NCBI GenBank assembly: GCA_938075155.1
Contig: CALJGL010000005.1
Coordinates: 18,911-82,910 of the forward strand
Direction of reading: 5' to 3'
DNA length: 64,000 bases
DNA from: UBA12191 sp009937185
Lineage (GTDB): Bacteria > Planctomycetota > UBA8108 > UBA1146
Every line of letters starts with the position of its first letter. The first letter of the stretch is position 1. Positions 51,486-60,293 of this stretch are shown in pieces. Under the pieces are notes generated by a model, which was not told the origin of the DNA, made no database searches, and worked only from the letters and a program-made list of their open reading frames with translations. Both the position numbers and the translations under genes were made by a program.

Positions 51486-52377
51486 CGGAATCTCTCCTAC
51501 TCATACTATCCACAGCATCAAACAACGCCTGAGTTCCTAACTTACCTCCGCCAGACTGTATCACTGCTTCGTATAGTTCTTTCGCCAATGTCAGTCCTTG
51601 AAGCTGGATTCCCATGCGCTCGCACTCTTGTAGCGCGATCTCCATATCTTTGACAAAGTGCTCAACGAAAAAACCTGGATCCATATCTCCACGCAATATG
51701 CGTGGTGCAAGATTTGTTAAAGACCATGATCCGGCAGCTCCACCTGACACACTTTCAAGAACGACCTCCGGATTCAATCCTGATCGATTTGCGTAAATCA
51801 AACCCTCACACATTCCGATCATCGTGCTCGCAATAATGGTTTGGTTGACCATTTTGGTGTGTTGTCCCGATCCGGCTGCTCCTTGGAATTTGATCTGACC
51901 ACCGAGCACTTCAAAGATGGGAGCGACCTTATGAAAGGTTTCTTCAGCTCCTCCAACCATGATGCTCAAGGAGCCATTTTTGGCACCGACATCTCCACCA
52001 GAAACAGGTGCGTCTAAAAAAGAAAGTCCCTGCTGGCTCCCCTCTTGATAAAGCGATGCCGCAAGAGAAGGACGACTCGTCGTCATGTCGATCGCAATTT
52101 GGCATTGTCTTTCTTCGGCTGGACAGCTCAGCACACCGCTTTCACCTCTATAAATCTCTTCGACATCATGGGGATATCCCACAATAGAGATGATGACGTC
52201 ATGGTGGCGTGCCAAAGCCCTTGGATTTTCAAACCACTCTGCGCCATCTTTCAAGAGAGGCTCTGCCTTTGCAGGAGTGCGTGTATAAATACCCATGGGG
52301 TAACCTTCGGATAACAAGTGACGGGCCATGGACTCTCCCATGACTCCCGTTCCAATCCAGCCGACGCTGGGTTTCAT
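51478..52377 (-). CDS. Beta-hydroxyacid dehydrogenase (3-hydroxyisobutyrate dehydrogenase family)
   Basis: 299 residues. WIGTGVMGESMARHL is the N-terminal NAD(P) site (GxGxMG), DAPVSGGDVGAKNGSLSIMVGG the substrate motif, and KMVNQTI the catalytic-lysine region. Typical enzymes oxidise 3-hydroxyisobutyrate or reduce tartronate semialdehyde; the substrate cannot be set from sequence. The ATG is at the edge of a 237-bp region with the 15-bp repeat. Confidence 0.88.
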   Translation of the reverse strand: MKPSVGWIGTGVMGESMARHLLSEGYPMGIYTRTPAKAEPLLKDGAEWFENPRALARHHDVIISIVGYPHDVEEIYRGESGVLSCPAEERQCQIAIDMTTSRPSLAASLYQEGSQQGLSFLDAPVSGGDVGAKNGSLSIMVGGAEETFHKVAPIFEVLGGQIKFQGAAGSGQHTKMVNQTIIASTMIGMCEGLIYANRSGLNPEVVLESVSGGAAGSWSLTNLAPRILRGDMDPGFFVEHFVKDMEIALQECERMGIQLQGLTLAKELYEAVIQSGGGKLGTQALFDAVDSMSRRDSVE

Positions 52378-52535
52378 AATTCCCCCAAACTCTTCAAATA
52401 TTACAATTTCCGGAAATGTTTTCTGGAAGTGCAGTCTACACCTTAGTTTCGGTCAATACAGCATGCCCCAAGGCTCGACTTATGTTCATCCATATGGCAT
52501 GATCGACTTTTGCGATTCCTTACTCACCTCAGCTA

Positions 52536-52595
52536 TTGACCGATTCGCAGTTGACCGATTCGCAGTTGACCCATTCGCAGTTGACCCATTCGCAG
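52536..52595. repeat. 15-bp tandem repeat, four copies, before the PmtA-like gene
   Basis: TTGACCGATTCGCAG occurs at 52536 and 52551, and TTGACCCATTCGCAG at 52566 and 52581, head to tail. The last copy ends 20 bases before the ATG, next to the GAAAGGA ribosome site. Each unit contains TTGACC, like a -35 box, but no -10 follows at the right distance. Since 15 is divisible by three, read-through frames give a pentapeptide repeat; no gene is implied. It is similar to the 17-bp unit at 251. Confidence 0.92.
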
Positions 52596-52614
52596 TGTCC
52601 CCCGAAAGGACTTC

Positions 52615-53196
52615 ATGCTGGCTTCAAAAGTGAACTTCCTTAGAGAATATCTCTCAAACCCTGCATTGATAGGAGCTGTCGCTCCGAGCGGCCCTGCCCT
52701 GGCAGCGCGAATGCTGGATGGAATTTCTCTCACTCAAGCGAAAACCGTGATTGAGTTAGGACCGGGTACGGGAGTTTTCACGAGAGAGATCTTGAACCGT
52801 ATATCTGATTCTTGTCGATTCATGGCAGTCGAAAAGAACTCCACCTTCGCAAAAAGACTGCAATCAGAACTTCACTCTGTGGAAGTCATCGATGGTGACG
52901 CCGGTATGCTGGGCTCCATGCTCGATGAGCGAAATCTGGAAGAAGTGGACGTCGTCATCTCCGGGTTACCCTGGGCTGCTTTTCCGGGACCACTGCAGGA
53001 ACAGGTACTGAGCCAAGTGTCTCAACGCCTTTCCCCGGATGGTTGTTTTGTAACCTTTGCTTATGGCGGGATTCATCTGCTTCCCAAAGCCCGAGCCTTT
53101 CGTAAGCAGTTGGAAAAGCACTTCTCAAATATCAGCAAGACTCGTACCGTCTGGAGAAACCTTCCTCCGGCCTTCGCTTATCAATGTAAGAAGTGA
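52615..53196 (+). CDS. PmtA-like phospholipid N-methyltransferase
   Basis: 193 residues. The opening FLREYLSNPALIGAVAPSGP is a hallmark of Rhodobacter-type PmtA proteins, with IELGPGTGVFT as the SAM site and VVISGLPWAAFP near the catalytic region. PmtA adds methyl groups to phosphatidylethanolamine to make phosphatidylcholine; related ErmA/KsgA-type rRNA methylases share the fold but lack the opening. ATG follows GAAAGGA. The 15-bp repeat precedes it. Confidence 0.8.
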   Translation: MLASKVNFLREYLSNPALIGAVAPSGPALAARMLDGISLTQAKTVIELGPGTGVFTREILNRISDSCRFMAVEKNSTFAKRLQSELHSVEVIDGDAGMLGSMLDERNLEEVDVVISGLPWAAFPGPLQEQVLSQVSQRLSPDGCFVTFAYGGIHLLPKARAFRKQLEKHFSNISKTRTVWRNLPPAFAYQCKK

Positions 53197-53332
53197 AACT
53201 CGTCCAGAATTGACTCGGGGATGATGTTCTGAGTTTTAGGGATGTGTGGACGTGCTGTGAACGAGAAGCTGAATTATTTCAACGACGAGAGTTTCTTTAT
53301 CAGAGTGTTCAAAAAAACTTCTTCATCTCTCA

Positions 53333-54514
53333 TCACTCTGCAATTTCTTTTCTGTATCTCTGATCGAGGTCGCTCATCGTCAATCTACGGCAAGCGATCC
53401 AGGGGGACTCACCGGGTGTCCAATGCCCATAGGTAATGGTCACAATTGTGCCATCCTTCTGTTTCAGCACAGCAGGGTATGCACAATCACCCCGAACATG
53501 GTTATCCAGTAAGCGGATGCGATACTGTCCTTCGCGCCCCTTCACGATGTCGTCCCAAGAACCTACCCAGGCCACCCAATCGCCTTTCGTGGGGCTCTCA
53601 TGAGTCGTATCCCTGAAGGATATGAAGAGCCTCCCATCGTCGGTGTAGACCGCAGTATGTCGGTCTCCCGTCAATGAGCCCGGTAACTCGCGTGGTTCAG
53701 ACCACGTCTTGCCCTCGTTCTCACTGAAAATCACATATGAATTTTTTCTGCGACTATTTTCACGCAGCAGTAGAGCCAGCGTTTTCCCATCGGGCGATCT
53801 CACAACACCGGGTTCACAAAGATGAACAGCTGGCATATGAGCAATCGCCACGGGATTCGACCAGGTCAAACCTCCATCGCCCGAATGTGTTTGAAATACA
53901 TCAAAGCGAGAACTTCCTTTTGAAGCACTGAGAAAGCGACCATCGTCATGAAACCAAGCGGCATGTGTTCCATCAGACAGGCGAGCCAGCGCCCCCATGA
54001 CCACGATGCCACCCCAATCTCCTGCAGGATTCAAATCACTCCAGGTATCTCCGGCGTCCTCACTCACTGCCAGCCTCGCAGGATAAAGCCCTGACCACAT
54101 GATCAATCGTTCAGTTCCATTTTTGTCCATCACCCTGTGAATCGTAGGAACTTCCAATGAGGACTTCCAGTTCTCCGGAGTGGCTAATCGCTCGCTCCAG
54201 GTCACTCCGCCATCGGTACTCTTTTTGTAGACGATGCCGCCTTTACCGTGCCCTTTGGGGTAAACACACAAGATGGTTTTATCATCTTCCATCAATACCG
54301 CAGTCGGGTGTCCCAAATATTGCCCCTTCTGACGATCCACAGTGATCACATCTTCGATATCATTCAGATCGATAACAGGAATAGAATATCCACGTGAAAC
54401 AGGCGGAAGATCTCCACTGATGTGAGTATCTATCGGACTTGCAAAAGAACTCACGACAATGCCGCAGAGACCCGAAAAGATCACCCCTACAAATGCTACG
54501 TAGTACTTAAACAT
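53333..54514 (-). CDS. Sialidase-like (BNR-repeat) exported hydrolase
   Basis: 393 residues with a signal peptide (to about SSFAS) and a beta-propeller with four Asp-box (BNR) motifs: STDGGVTW, SEDAGDTW, SGDGGLTW and SENEGKTW. This fits the exo-alpha-sialidase family common in Planctomycetes, though many members have other glycan substrates. Arginines that could bind the carboxylate are present in each region but no single triad can be fixed. A 10-base gap separates it from the YedE-like gene on the same strand. Confidence 0.82.
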   Translation of the reverse strand: MFKYYVAFVGVIFSGLCGIVVSSFASPIDTHISGDLPPVSRGYSIPVIDLNDIEDVITVDRQKGQYLGHPTAVLMEDDKTILCVYPKGHGKGGIVYKKSTDGGVTWSERLATPENWKSSLEVPTIHRVMDKNGTERLIMWSGLYPARLAVSEDAGDTWSDLNPAGDWGGIVVMGALARLSDGTHAAWFHDDGRFLSASKGSSRFDVFQTHSGDGGLTWSNPVAIAHMPAVHLCEPGVVRSPDGKTLALLLRENSRRKNSYVIFSENEGKTWSEPRELPGSLTGDRHTAVYTDDGRLFISFRDTTHESPTKGDWVAWVGSWDDIVKGREGQYRIRLLDNHVRGDCAYPAVLKQKDGTIVTITYGHWTPGESPWIACRRLTMSDLDQRYRKEIAE

Positions 54515-54524
54515 CTATCGCCTC

Positions 54525-55598
54525 TTATTCTGTTGCCGGAGTTGACCTTAGCCATCCGTATCCTGCAGCGATCACAAGCCCGACGACAATGGCGACTCGA
54601 CCTGCTTCAGTCGTCCCGGCTCCACTTGACGCCAAACCTAAACCATGACTGAGGGCCCCACCGAAAAGGATTCCCATCACTGCCATCGCCGCATCTCCAT
54701 TTCCCTCACCGGTCATCACCAGTTGCCGCACCGGGCATCCCCCTGCAAGACATCCACAAAGCCCGACAAGAGCCAAGGCAAGAGCGGACCACAGATAGTC
54801 TCCATGGGCGGCGAATTGCCCAGCAAAGGAGATTTGCCCTTTACCGGCACCAAAGACGACGACGGCATAACCGATCATCATCACGAGTGTCGCCAGCAAC
54901 ATGCGGCGGTCTTTTTGGAATATCTGTCGAGCAGCGGTCACCGCACAGAATCGTGTGGCTGAGAGCATCGCTCCTCCCACCAAGCCGAGTCCCAATGAGA
55001 TCAGCCAGGGTGCATGATCTGGACTTCCATCCCCTCCAGGCCCCGGACCAGAAAGCAGCCCAATTCCCCAGAGAACACCACCCCCCAATAATAAGAGAGG
55101 ACCTAATAGTCCTACTGCTGCTGGAGCCTCCGATGTTTTGCCGACGTTATATCCCCTTTTCTCTAGAAATAATCCAAAGGCGACTCCGACAACAAACCCA
55201 GGAAGTCCGACCCAGGCTGAGAGATCTCCTCCAGCCAACCGCTGAATCATCCGAAATGGGCAACCGAGAAAAACAAGACTGGAAATGCCCATCCAGACAC
55301 CAAAGAAAAAGCGGGTCGAAGCATGAGAACCCGATCTTGCTTGCCACTTGCCTCGAGACAGCAACCAGATCATCGCTCCAAAGACAACACCCAGAATTTC
55401 TGGCCGAAAGTATTTCAACTTGGCGGGCTCGCCAAAGAGGTTCAAGGCTCCTGCGCTATCGCGCAAGAAACAAGCTCCACAGATTCCCATGTTGCCTGGA
55501 TTCCCAAAAGCGACGAGCATTCCGCAACTGACACCGACGACAAGCATCGCCAATAATCCTTTTATTAAACGACTTCGCTCGAATTCTCCTCTGAGCAT
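54525..55598 (-). CDS. YedE-type membrane transporter (putative selenium transporter)
   Basis: 357 residues from ATG 55598 (AAGGGG about 9 bases upstream); GTG 55625 is longer. It has about ten hydrophobic segments with the YedE signatures GNMGICGACFLRD, VFLGCPFRM and LAGGCPVRQL. YedE/YeeE proteins import sulfur or selenium species; the Cys-Pro motifs are thought to carry thiosulfate-type substrates. This subtype resembles a putative selenium transporter, but no selD or selA is in the window, so thiosulfate is possible. Confidence 0.82.
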   Translation of the reverse strand: MLRGEFERSRLIKGLLAMLVVGVSCGMLVAFGNPGNMGICGACFLRDSAGALNLFGEPAKLKYFRPEILGVVFGAMIWLLSRGKWQARSGSHASTRFFFGVWMGISSLVFLGCPFRMIQRLAGGDLSAWVGLPGFVVGVAFGLFLEKRGYNVGKTSEAPAAVGLLGPLLLLGGGVLWGIGLLSGPGPGGDGSPDHAPWLISLGLGLVGGAMLSATRFCAVTAARQIFQKDRRMLLATLVMMIGYAVVVFGAGKGQISFAGQFAAHGDYLWSALALALVGLCGCLAGGCPVRQLVMTGEGNGDAAMAVMGILFGGALSHGLGLASSGAGTTEAGRVAIVVGLVIAAGYGWLRSTPATE

Positions 55599-55662
55599 CT
55601 CGACCGACCCCTTCTTCCTGTGCACTCTCGTGTGAGTATATCTACTCTGATTTCAACCCGGT

Positions 55663-56697
55663 TTACTGAAAAACGATCTCTAATGCCAACAGGGTAGAAA
55701 CATCTCTTTCTTCCGATGGTCTCCCCGGCCAAAACAGCCTGGGAGCGATTTCTCCATAGAGCCAATCAAAGTAAATTTTCTTGCGCAGTGCGGCCTCTAG
55801 CGTGACGCCCTTTATTGCAGGCTCAGTTCCCAAAAAACCCGCCAAACTCGTTGAAAGTCGGAGGTTCGCTTCATCATTCAGTGGGAAGAAGACTTCTGTC
55901 GAAAATACCGACTGGAGTGGTTCTTTTTCGAATCGCACACCTTCCAGTGAAAATCTCAATAGGTGGTCAATGAATATTCGCTCAAGTCGAAACTGGGTTC
56001 TCTGACCTGTTCCCAATTCCTCACGGTACTCTAGGCTTTGAATCGAGAGGAAATTCCACTGCTCGAAAACCGGAGTCCCATACTTCCAGCGTAATCTCAC
56101 TCGCGTCTTTGGATTAGAAGAAAGCTTGAGGCCTCCATCCAGATTCCAACTTCCCGGTAAATCCCGAAATAACGATAATCGAATCCCCGAGACATTTTCG
56201 TCTTCCAACAAATTATTCAACTCAGAGTCCGTTCCCTCTGAGCCCAATACTTCGTCGAAATTAGTCAGAAAATCCTCACGCATCGATTCCAAATACAACC
56301 CCAGGCGCTTTTCTGTTCGAGGAAGAACAGCATGCCCTCTGATTTTAACTTGGAATTCAGATTCGGATTTTTCTAAAATCCGAAATTCGGAGCGCACTCT
56401 AAATCGGGTCTTCTCACTATCGTTATCCAGATCTTCATCGCTAAAAAACTCATCCAGATCCCTGCTCATTTGGAGTACTTGATCTCCAATTCTTCTATGG
56501 ATCCTGGACACCTTATTGGGAACGTCATCCGTCTTAATGACCTCATTGTTCGAGATCACCGAGTCCGATTCATGAGGTGCCTCAGAGCTCGGAGGGATCT
56601 TAGAATCCTGTCCGAATACTGAGTTAGAAACGACGAACAGGACGACAATCGCGATTGCCTGGAAGTTCGAGAAGTGAGTGATCATAGGCGAAAGCAT
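55663..56697 (-). CDS. Probable outer-membrane beta-barrel protein of unknown function
   Basis: 344 residues. ATG 56697 has GAGG 6 bases upstream; upstream starts lack it. A signal peptide (FQAIAIVVLFVVSNSVFGQ) precedes a helical, acidic region and then about twelve short alternating amphipathic strands (RVRLRWKYGTP, WNFLSIQSLEYREELG, TQFRLERIFI), ending in the aromatic-terminated LLALEIVFQ, as in outer-membrane barrels. No family recognised. Confidence 0.65.
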   Translation of the reverse strand: MLSPMITHFSNFQAIAIVVLFVVSNSVFGQDSKIPPSSEAPHESDSVISNNEVIKTDDVPNKVSRIHRRIGDQVLQMSRDLDEFFSDEDLDNDSEKTRFRVRSEFRILEKSESEFQVKIRGHAVLPRTEKRLGLYLESMREDFLTNFDEVLGSEGTDSELNNLLEDENVSGIRLSLFRDLPGSWNLDGGLKLSSNPKTRVRLRWKYGTPVFEQWNFLSIQSLEYREELGTGQRTQFRLERIFIDHLLRFSLEGVRFEKEPLQSVFSTEVFFPLNDEANLRLSTSLAGFLGTEPAIKGVTLEAALRKKIYFDWLYGEIAPRLFWPGRPSEERDVSTLLALEIVFQ

Positions 56698-56723
56698 AAC
56701 ACACCTCATCATCACTGGTATCC

Positions 56724-58535
56724 CTACGTCAAAGAGTAGTTATCGAGATGCCCCACGTCACTGTCACCCATCTCGACTTTCCCATTCGGGAAATACTCAT
56801 TCCATCTTTGAGTGACACGTCGAGCTGTTTCGTCATCACAGAAAAGTTCATCCGGATACCCGGGCTTCATTCTTGAATCGATAGCAACGGGTCCCGAATA
56901 AGCGATGTGATTCCTGCGAACTTCACTCGACTTGGCATGAATATCTGCAGCAGGCTCAAAGCGTGTAAAGGTTGACCAAAGGAATCGAGCTTCTGTCGCA
57001 GTCGCAGTGCGGGCATCATCGACAAGGACGACTAATGGCCAATCATTGAACGCCGAGGACTCTAATAGCCTTTTTGCAGCACCGGGTTCCTGACTGTATT
57101 CCGGTGCTTCGACCACCAAACAACCTCTACAGAAAACTTCCGCACGATGAAAGCCCTGGGGCAGTTGGCCCTGGAATTGCCCCGGAAGATCACGGATAGG
57201 ATCGCCTATTCCCATAAGGAATCCCTTCGATCCTTCATTCACGGAGGGCCCGGCATAATCAAGAGTGTCCATACTGGTACATCCGATCACATGGAGATCG
57301 GTGGCGAAGTTTGTTCTCGCCAGTACATATTCCAATGTGCCCGTAAAATCTTTGAGGTCGACAGCACCATCCGTCATCAGCAAAAATTTTGTCAGCGAGA
57401 GTTGTCCTTCTCCTAAAATTCGGAAAGCAGAGACCATCGCTTCTCTTGGGTACCGATCCTTTACCACAGCACCCGCCAAAGAGTGATATCCCGTTTCCCC
57501 ATAAGACCAGAGATCTTTTATTGTGGGCATAACAAGAGGAAACAAGGGAGAGAGCAACTCCTGTAAAAAGTCGCCGAGGTAAAAGTCTTCCTGCCTCGGC
57601 TTTCCAACCACTGTGGCAGGGTAGATGGCATCGCGCCTATGGGCGATCTCTTTAATCTTCATGACGGGGTAATCATGTTGTAAAGAATAGTATCCATAGT
57701 GATCACCGAAGGGACCCTCAGGCCAACGCTCACCAGGCAAAGCGTGTCCGTGAATCGCGAACTCACACTCCGAGATAAAGGGATGATCCAGATCACTAGA
57801 TTCTGACAACTTTAATGGAGCATCCTGAAGTAGCGAAGCCAGTAACAACTCAGGAACATTCTCCGGAAGCGGCGCAATAGCACTGGCGATCAGAGCAGGC
57901 GGACCTCCCAAGAAACACGTCACGGGAAATGGTTTTTCTAATCGCTCTGACTCCATCAGATGATAGCCACTTCCCTTGTGAATCTGAAAGTGAAGTCCCA
58001 AGTGATCGGAGTCGTGGGCTTGCATACGATACATGCCCAAATTGTGTCGCCCGTCTTCAGGGTGTTGCGTGTATACGAGTGGCCATGTGATAAATGGTCC
58101 ACCGTCTTCAGGCCAACTGGTGATGATGGGCAAATCTCCAAGATCCGCATTTCTATTGCGGACCTCCATCACCGGTCCATTTTTTCTTCTTCTCATTCCC
58201 ACTTTGAAAGCGGCACCCGCTATATCTCTGGCACCCCAAAGTTTACTGGGTGTCGGTGGCACGATGGTCTCGATGATGTGAACTAATCGGCGCAGAAAAT
58301 TTTGTCCATGCCGACCAAATCCCATATCGACCCGTTTTTGGGTACCAAATAAATTCATCACTAATGGAAAACGCGATCCCACCGGATTCCGGAACAGAAT
58401 AGCGGGCCCGCCAGCGGCGATCACACGACGGTGAATCTCAGCGGCTTCGAGGCGAGGATCGACAGGAGCGTCGACCTCGATGAGATCTCCCGATTTGCGA
58501 AGGTCGTCAATAAATGTACGAAGGTTGCGATGCAT
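56724..58535 (-). CDS. ubiD: UbiD-family prenylated-FMN decarboxylase
   Basis: 603 residues with the UbiD pattern: the SPxDP-like start VDAPVDPRLEAAEI, DLGDLPIITSWPEDGG, then RWPEGPFGDHYGYY containing the conserved acidic residues, and KPGYPDEL near the end. UbiD enzymes use prenylated FMN to decarboxylate aromatic or alpha,beta-unsaturated acids, for example in ubiquinone or menaquinone synthesis. No ubiX prenyltransferase is adjacent. The ATG at 58535 lacks a strong ribosome site. Confidence 0.88.
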   Translation of the reverse strand: MHRNLRTFIDDLRKSGDLIEVDAPVDPRLEAAEIHRRVIAAGGPAILFRNPVGSRFPLVMNLFGTQKRVDMGFGRHGQNFLRRLVHIIETIVPPTPSKLWGARDIAGAAFKVGMRRRKNGPVMEVRNRNADLGDLPIITSWPEDGGPFITWPLVYTQHPEDGRHNLGMYRMQAHDSDHLGLHFQIHKGSGYHLMESERLEKPFPVTCFLGGPPALIASAIAPLPENVPELLLASLLQDAPLKLSESSDLDHPFISECEFAIHGHALPGERWPEGPFGDHYGYYSLQHDYPVMKIKEIAHRRDAIYPATVVGKPRQEDFYLGDFLQELLSPLFPLVMPTIKDLWSYGETGYHSLAGAVVKDRYPREAMVSAFRILGEGQLSLTKFLLMTDGAVDLKDFTGTLEYVLARTNFATDLHVIGCTSMDTLDYAGPSVNEGSKGFLMGIGDPIRDLPGQFQGQLPQGFHRAEVFCRGCLVVEAPEYSQEPGAAKRLLESSAFNDWPLVVLVDDARTATATEARFLWSTFTRFEPAADIHAKSSEVRRNHIAYSGPVAIDSRMKPGYPDELFCDDETARRVTQRWNEYFPNGKVEMGDSDVGHLDNYSLT

Positions 58536-58606
58536 GTTGGACTCCCAGACACATTGTGGTCTTGATCCAATGATGCTGACTCTGAGGAGGGGGAGTGTCC
58601 AGTCCT

Positions 58607-58864
58607 TCAGGAAGAGTGGTTTGGAAGGACCAGAATTCCTTCTATACGATCCAGTTTAATCTCCTCGCCGTCGAATCCCTCGACGGTCAAAGAGCAATTT
58701 TCGAACAGTTCACCCTGTAATCGCTGTTCGAGAACGATTTTGAGCTGTTCAGGGGGAATTGGCCCATAATGCCCCGCTGAGACCCAAGCATGAGTCACAT
58801 AACGGAATCCTCGGATCATCGCCTGAAATCTCAGGTTTTGAATCAGTGCTTCTACGGGGGCCAA
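58607..58864 (-). CDS. Small HypA-like protein of uncertain function
   Basis: 85 residues from TTG 58864 with AAAGG 8 bases upstream and a stop codon just before it. VSAGHYGPIPPEQLKIVLEQ and LQGELFENCSLTVEG follow the beta-alpha-beta order of the HypA metallochaperone N-terminal domain (xIGxxxGVxPExLxFAF...GTxxEGAxLxIE). It has no CxxC zinc motif and no MHE start, so it is unlikely to deliver nickel as HypA does; the likeness may be only of fold. It precedes ubiD by 71 bases on the same strand. Confidence 0.45.
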   Translation of the reverse strand: MAPVEALIQNLRFQAMIRGFRYVTHAWVSAGHYGPIPPEQLKIVLEQRLQGELFENCSLTVEGFDGEEIKLDRIEGILVLPNHSS

Positions 58865-58984
58865 AACTCACACCTTTCCGGCCCTCGAAGATCCAAGGTG
58901 GATCATGGCGGGCCAATGGATGTGATCGGCCGCTGAGCGACACAAATTGAGGGTTTCCTCCAGAACCTTTTCAGGTCAGGGAAT

Positions 58985-60166
58985 TCATGCCTGATCAGCT
59001 CCCAATGCCAAGGCAATCCAAGATCTCACTCCCACCGACATCGCCTCATCGTCGACCTGGAATTTGGGATGGTGACAGAAGTAAACGATACCCTGATCCT
59101 CGTCCCGATTTCCGAGAAAGAGGAACGCTGCTGAGACTTTTTCTCCGTAGTAGGCGAAATCTTCGCCTCCGAGGACCGGATAACCCTCATCTGTTAAAGG
59201 AACCTCGCGAGCGAGAGATCTCTCTGCTTCTCTGCAAGCATCCGGATGATTGAATGTCACGGGATAACCTTCGATAATCTCAACCTTCGCTGAACACTCA
59301 TGGGACTCTGCTACAGAGGTGGCGATGTCCTTGAGTCTTTTCCTAGCGACATCGCCGACTTCTTTTTCAAAAGAACGAATGGTGCCATTCAATTTTACCT
59401 TTTCAGGAATCACATTGTCGGCACTGCCACCATGGAATTGAGTGAAGCTGACCACACAGGATTTCATCGGGTCGATATTTCTCGAGACAATCTGCTGAGC
59501 AACATTGATGATCTGACTCGCAGCAACGATGGGATCCCTCGTCATATCAGGACCTGCGGCATGACCGCCGACTCCCTGAACTTCGATATTAAAAGTGTCG
59601 GGCTGAGCCATCGTTGGCCCCTCCACAATACCGACCTTGCCTGTATCAAATGCAGGCCACACATGCATGCCAAAGATACGATCGACTCCATCTAGGCATC
59701 CATCTGCGATCATTGCTGGCGCTCCTCCGGGGAGCGCTTCTTCATTAGGTTGAAAGATAAAGCGAACCGAACAGGGCAATCGATCCCGGATGCCTGCAAG
59801 AGCACGTGCCGCTCCCACCAGCATCGAAGTATGAGCATCATGACCACACATATGAGCCGCACCGGGGATCGTACTCTTGTGAGGAAGATCAGCCTCTTCA
59901 TCCATCGGCAAAGCGTCCATGTCGGCCCTGAAGGCAATCCGACGGGTAGCGCCAGGAACGTCGATGTCGCCGACAACTCCGGTTTTCCCGATCCCTTCCT
60001 GTGTCTCGATACCTGCGGCTCGCAGTTGTTCCGCCACAAGAGCCGCAGTTCGAACCGTATCGAAGCCGATCTCCGGATGCATGTGGATATCTCGTTGCAG
60101 ATCGACGACACCGTCAATCACCTCGTCTGTCAGCTGCTGAACGTCAATTTCACGAATCGTTGCCAT
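58985..60166 (-). CDS. M20-family amidohydrolase (N-acyl-amino-acid hydrolase type)
   Basis: 393 residues. CGHDAHTSML supplies His and Asp/Cys metal residues, PNEEALPGGA the catalytic Glu, GGHAAGPD and HHPKFQVDDEA the further ligands, in M20D order. Typical members cleave N-acetyl or N-benzoyl (hippurate) amino acids or carry out indole-acetyl-amino-acid hydrolysis. ATG follows AGGAGG. Divergent from proS, with 127 bases between. Confidence 0.88.
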   Translation of the reverse strand: MATIREIDVQQLTDEVIDGVVDLQRDIHMHPEIGFDTVRTAALVAEQLRAAGIETQEGIGKTGVVGDIDVPGATRRIAFRADMDALPMDEEADLPHKSTIPGAAHMCGHDAHTSMLVGAARALAGIRDRLPCSVRFIFQPNEEALPGGAPAMIADGCLDGVDRIFGMHVWPAFDTGKVGIVEGPTMAQPDTFNIEVQGVGGHAAGPDMTRDPIVAASQIINVAQQIVSRNIDPMKSCVVSFTQFHGGSADNVIPEKVKLNGTIRSFEKEVGDVARKRLKDIATSVAESHECSAKVEIIEGYPVTFNHPDACREAERSLAREVPLTDEGYPVLGGEDFAYYGEKVSAAFLFLGNRDEDQGIVYFCHHPKFQVDDEAMSVGVRSWIALALGADQA

Positions 60167-60293
60167 GGGGCCTCCTTGGGGGTCTTGTTCCTCGATTCTG
60201 GACTAACTCTTTGCCTTGTGGAAGCGGCTCACGTTGCCGTTTCTGCCTGCATGGGCTAATCTCGCTGTCTCAACCGATGAACGGGAGGATCCC

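Noticed and set aside
52536..52595. Short regularly spaced repeats as a CRISPR array
   Set aside because: Units are 15 bp and directly adjacent, with no spacers.
52328..52633. Open frame whose translation contains a DRFAV/DPFAV pentapeptide repeat
   Set aside because: The repeat is simply the 15-bp array read in frame; the frame begins inside the dehydrogenase gene and overlaps the methyltransferase start.
58749..58950. Small open frames on both strands around 58.8 kb
   Set aside because: No ribosome site, and they overlap the better-supported HypA-like gene.
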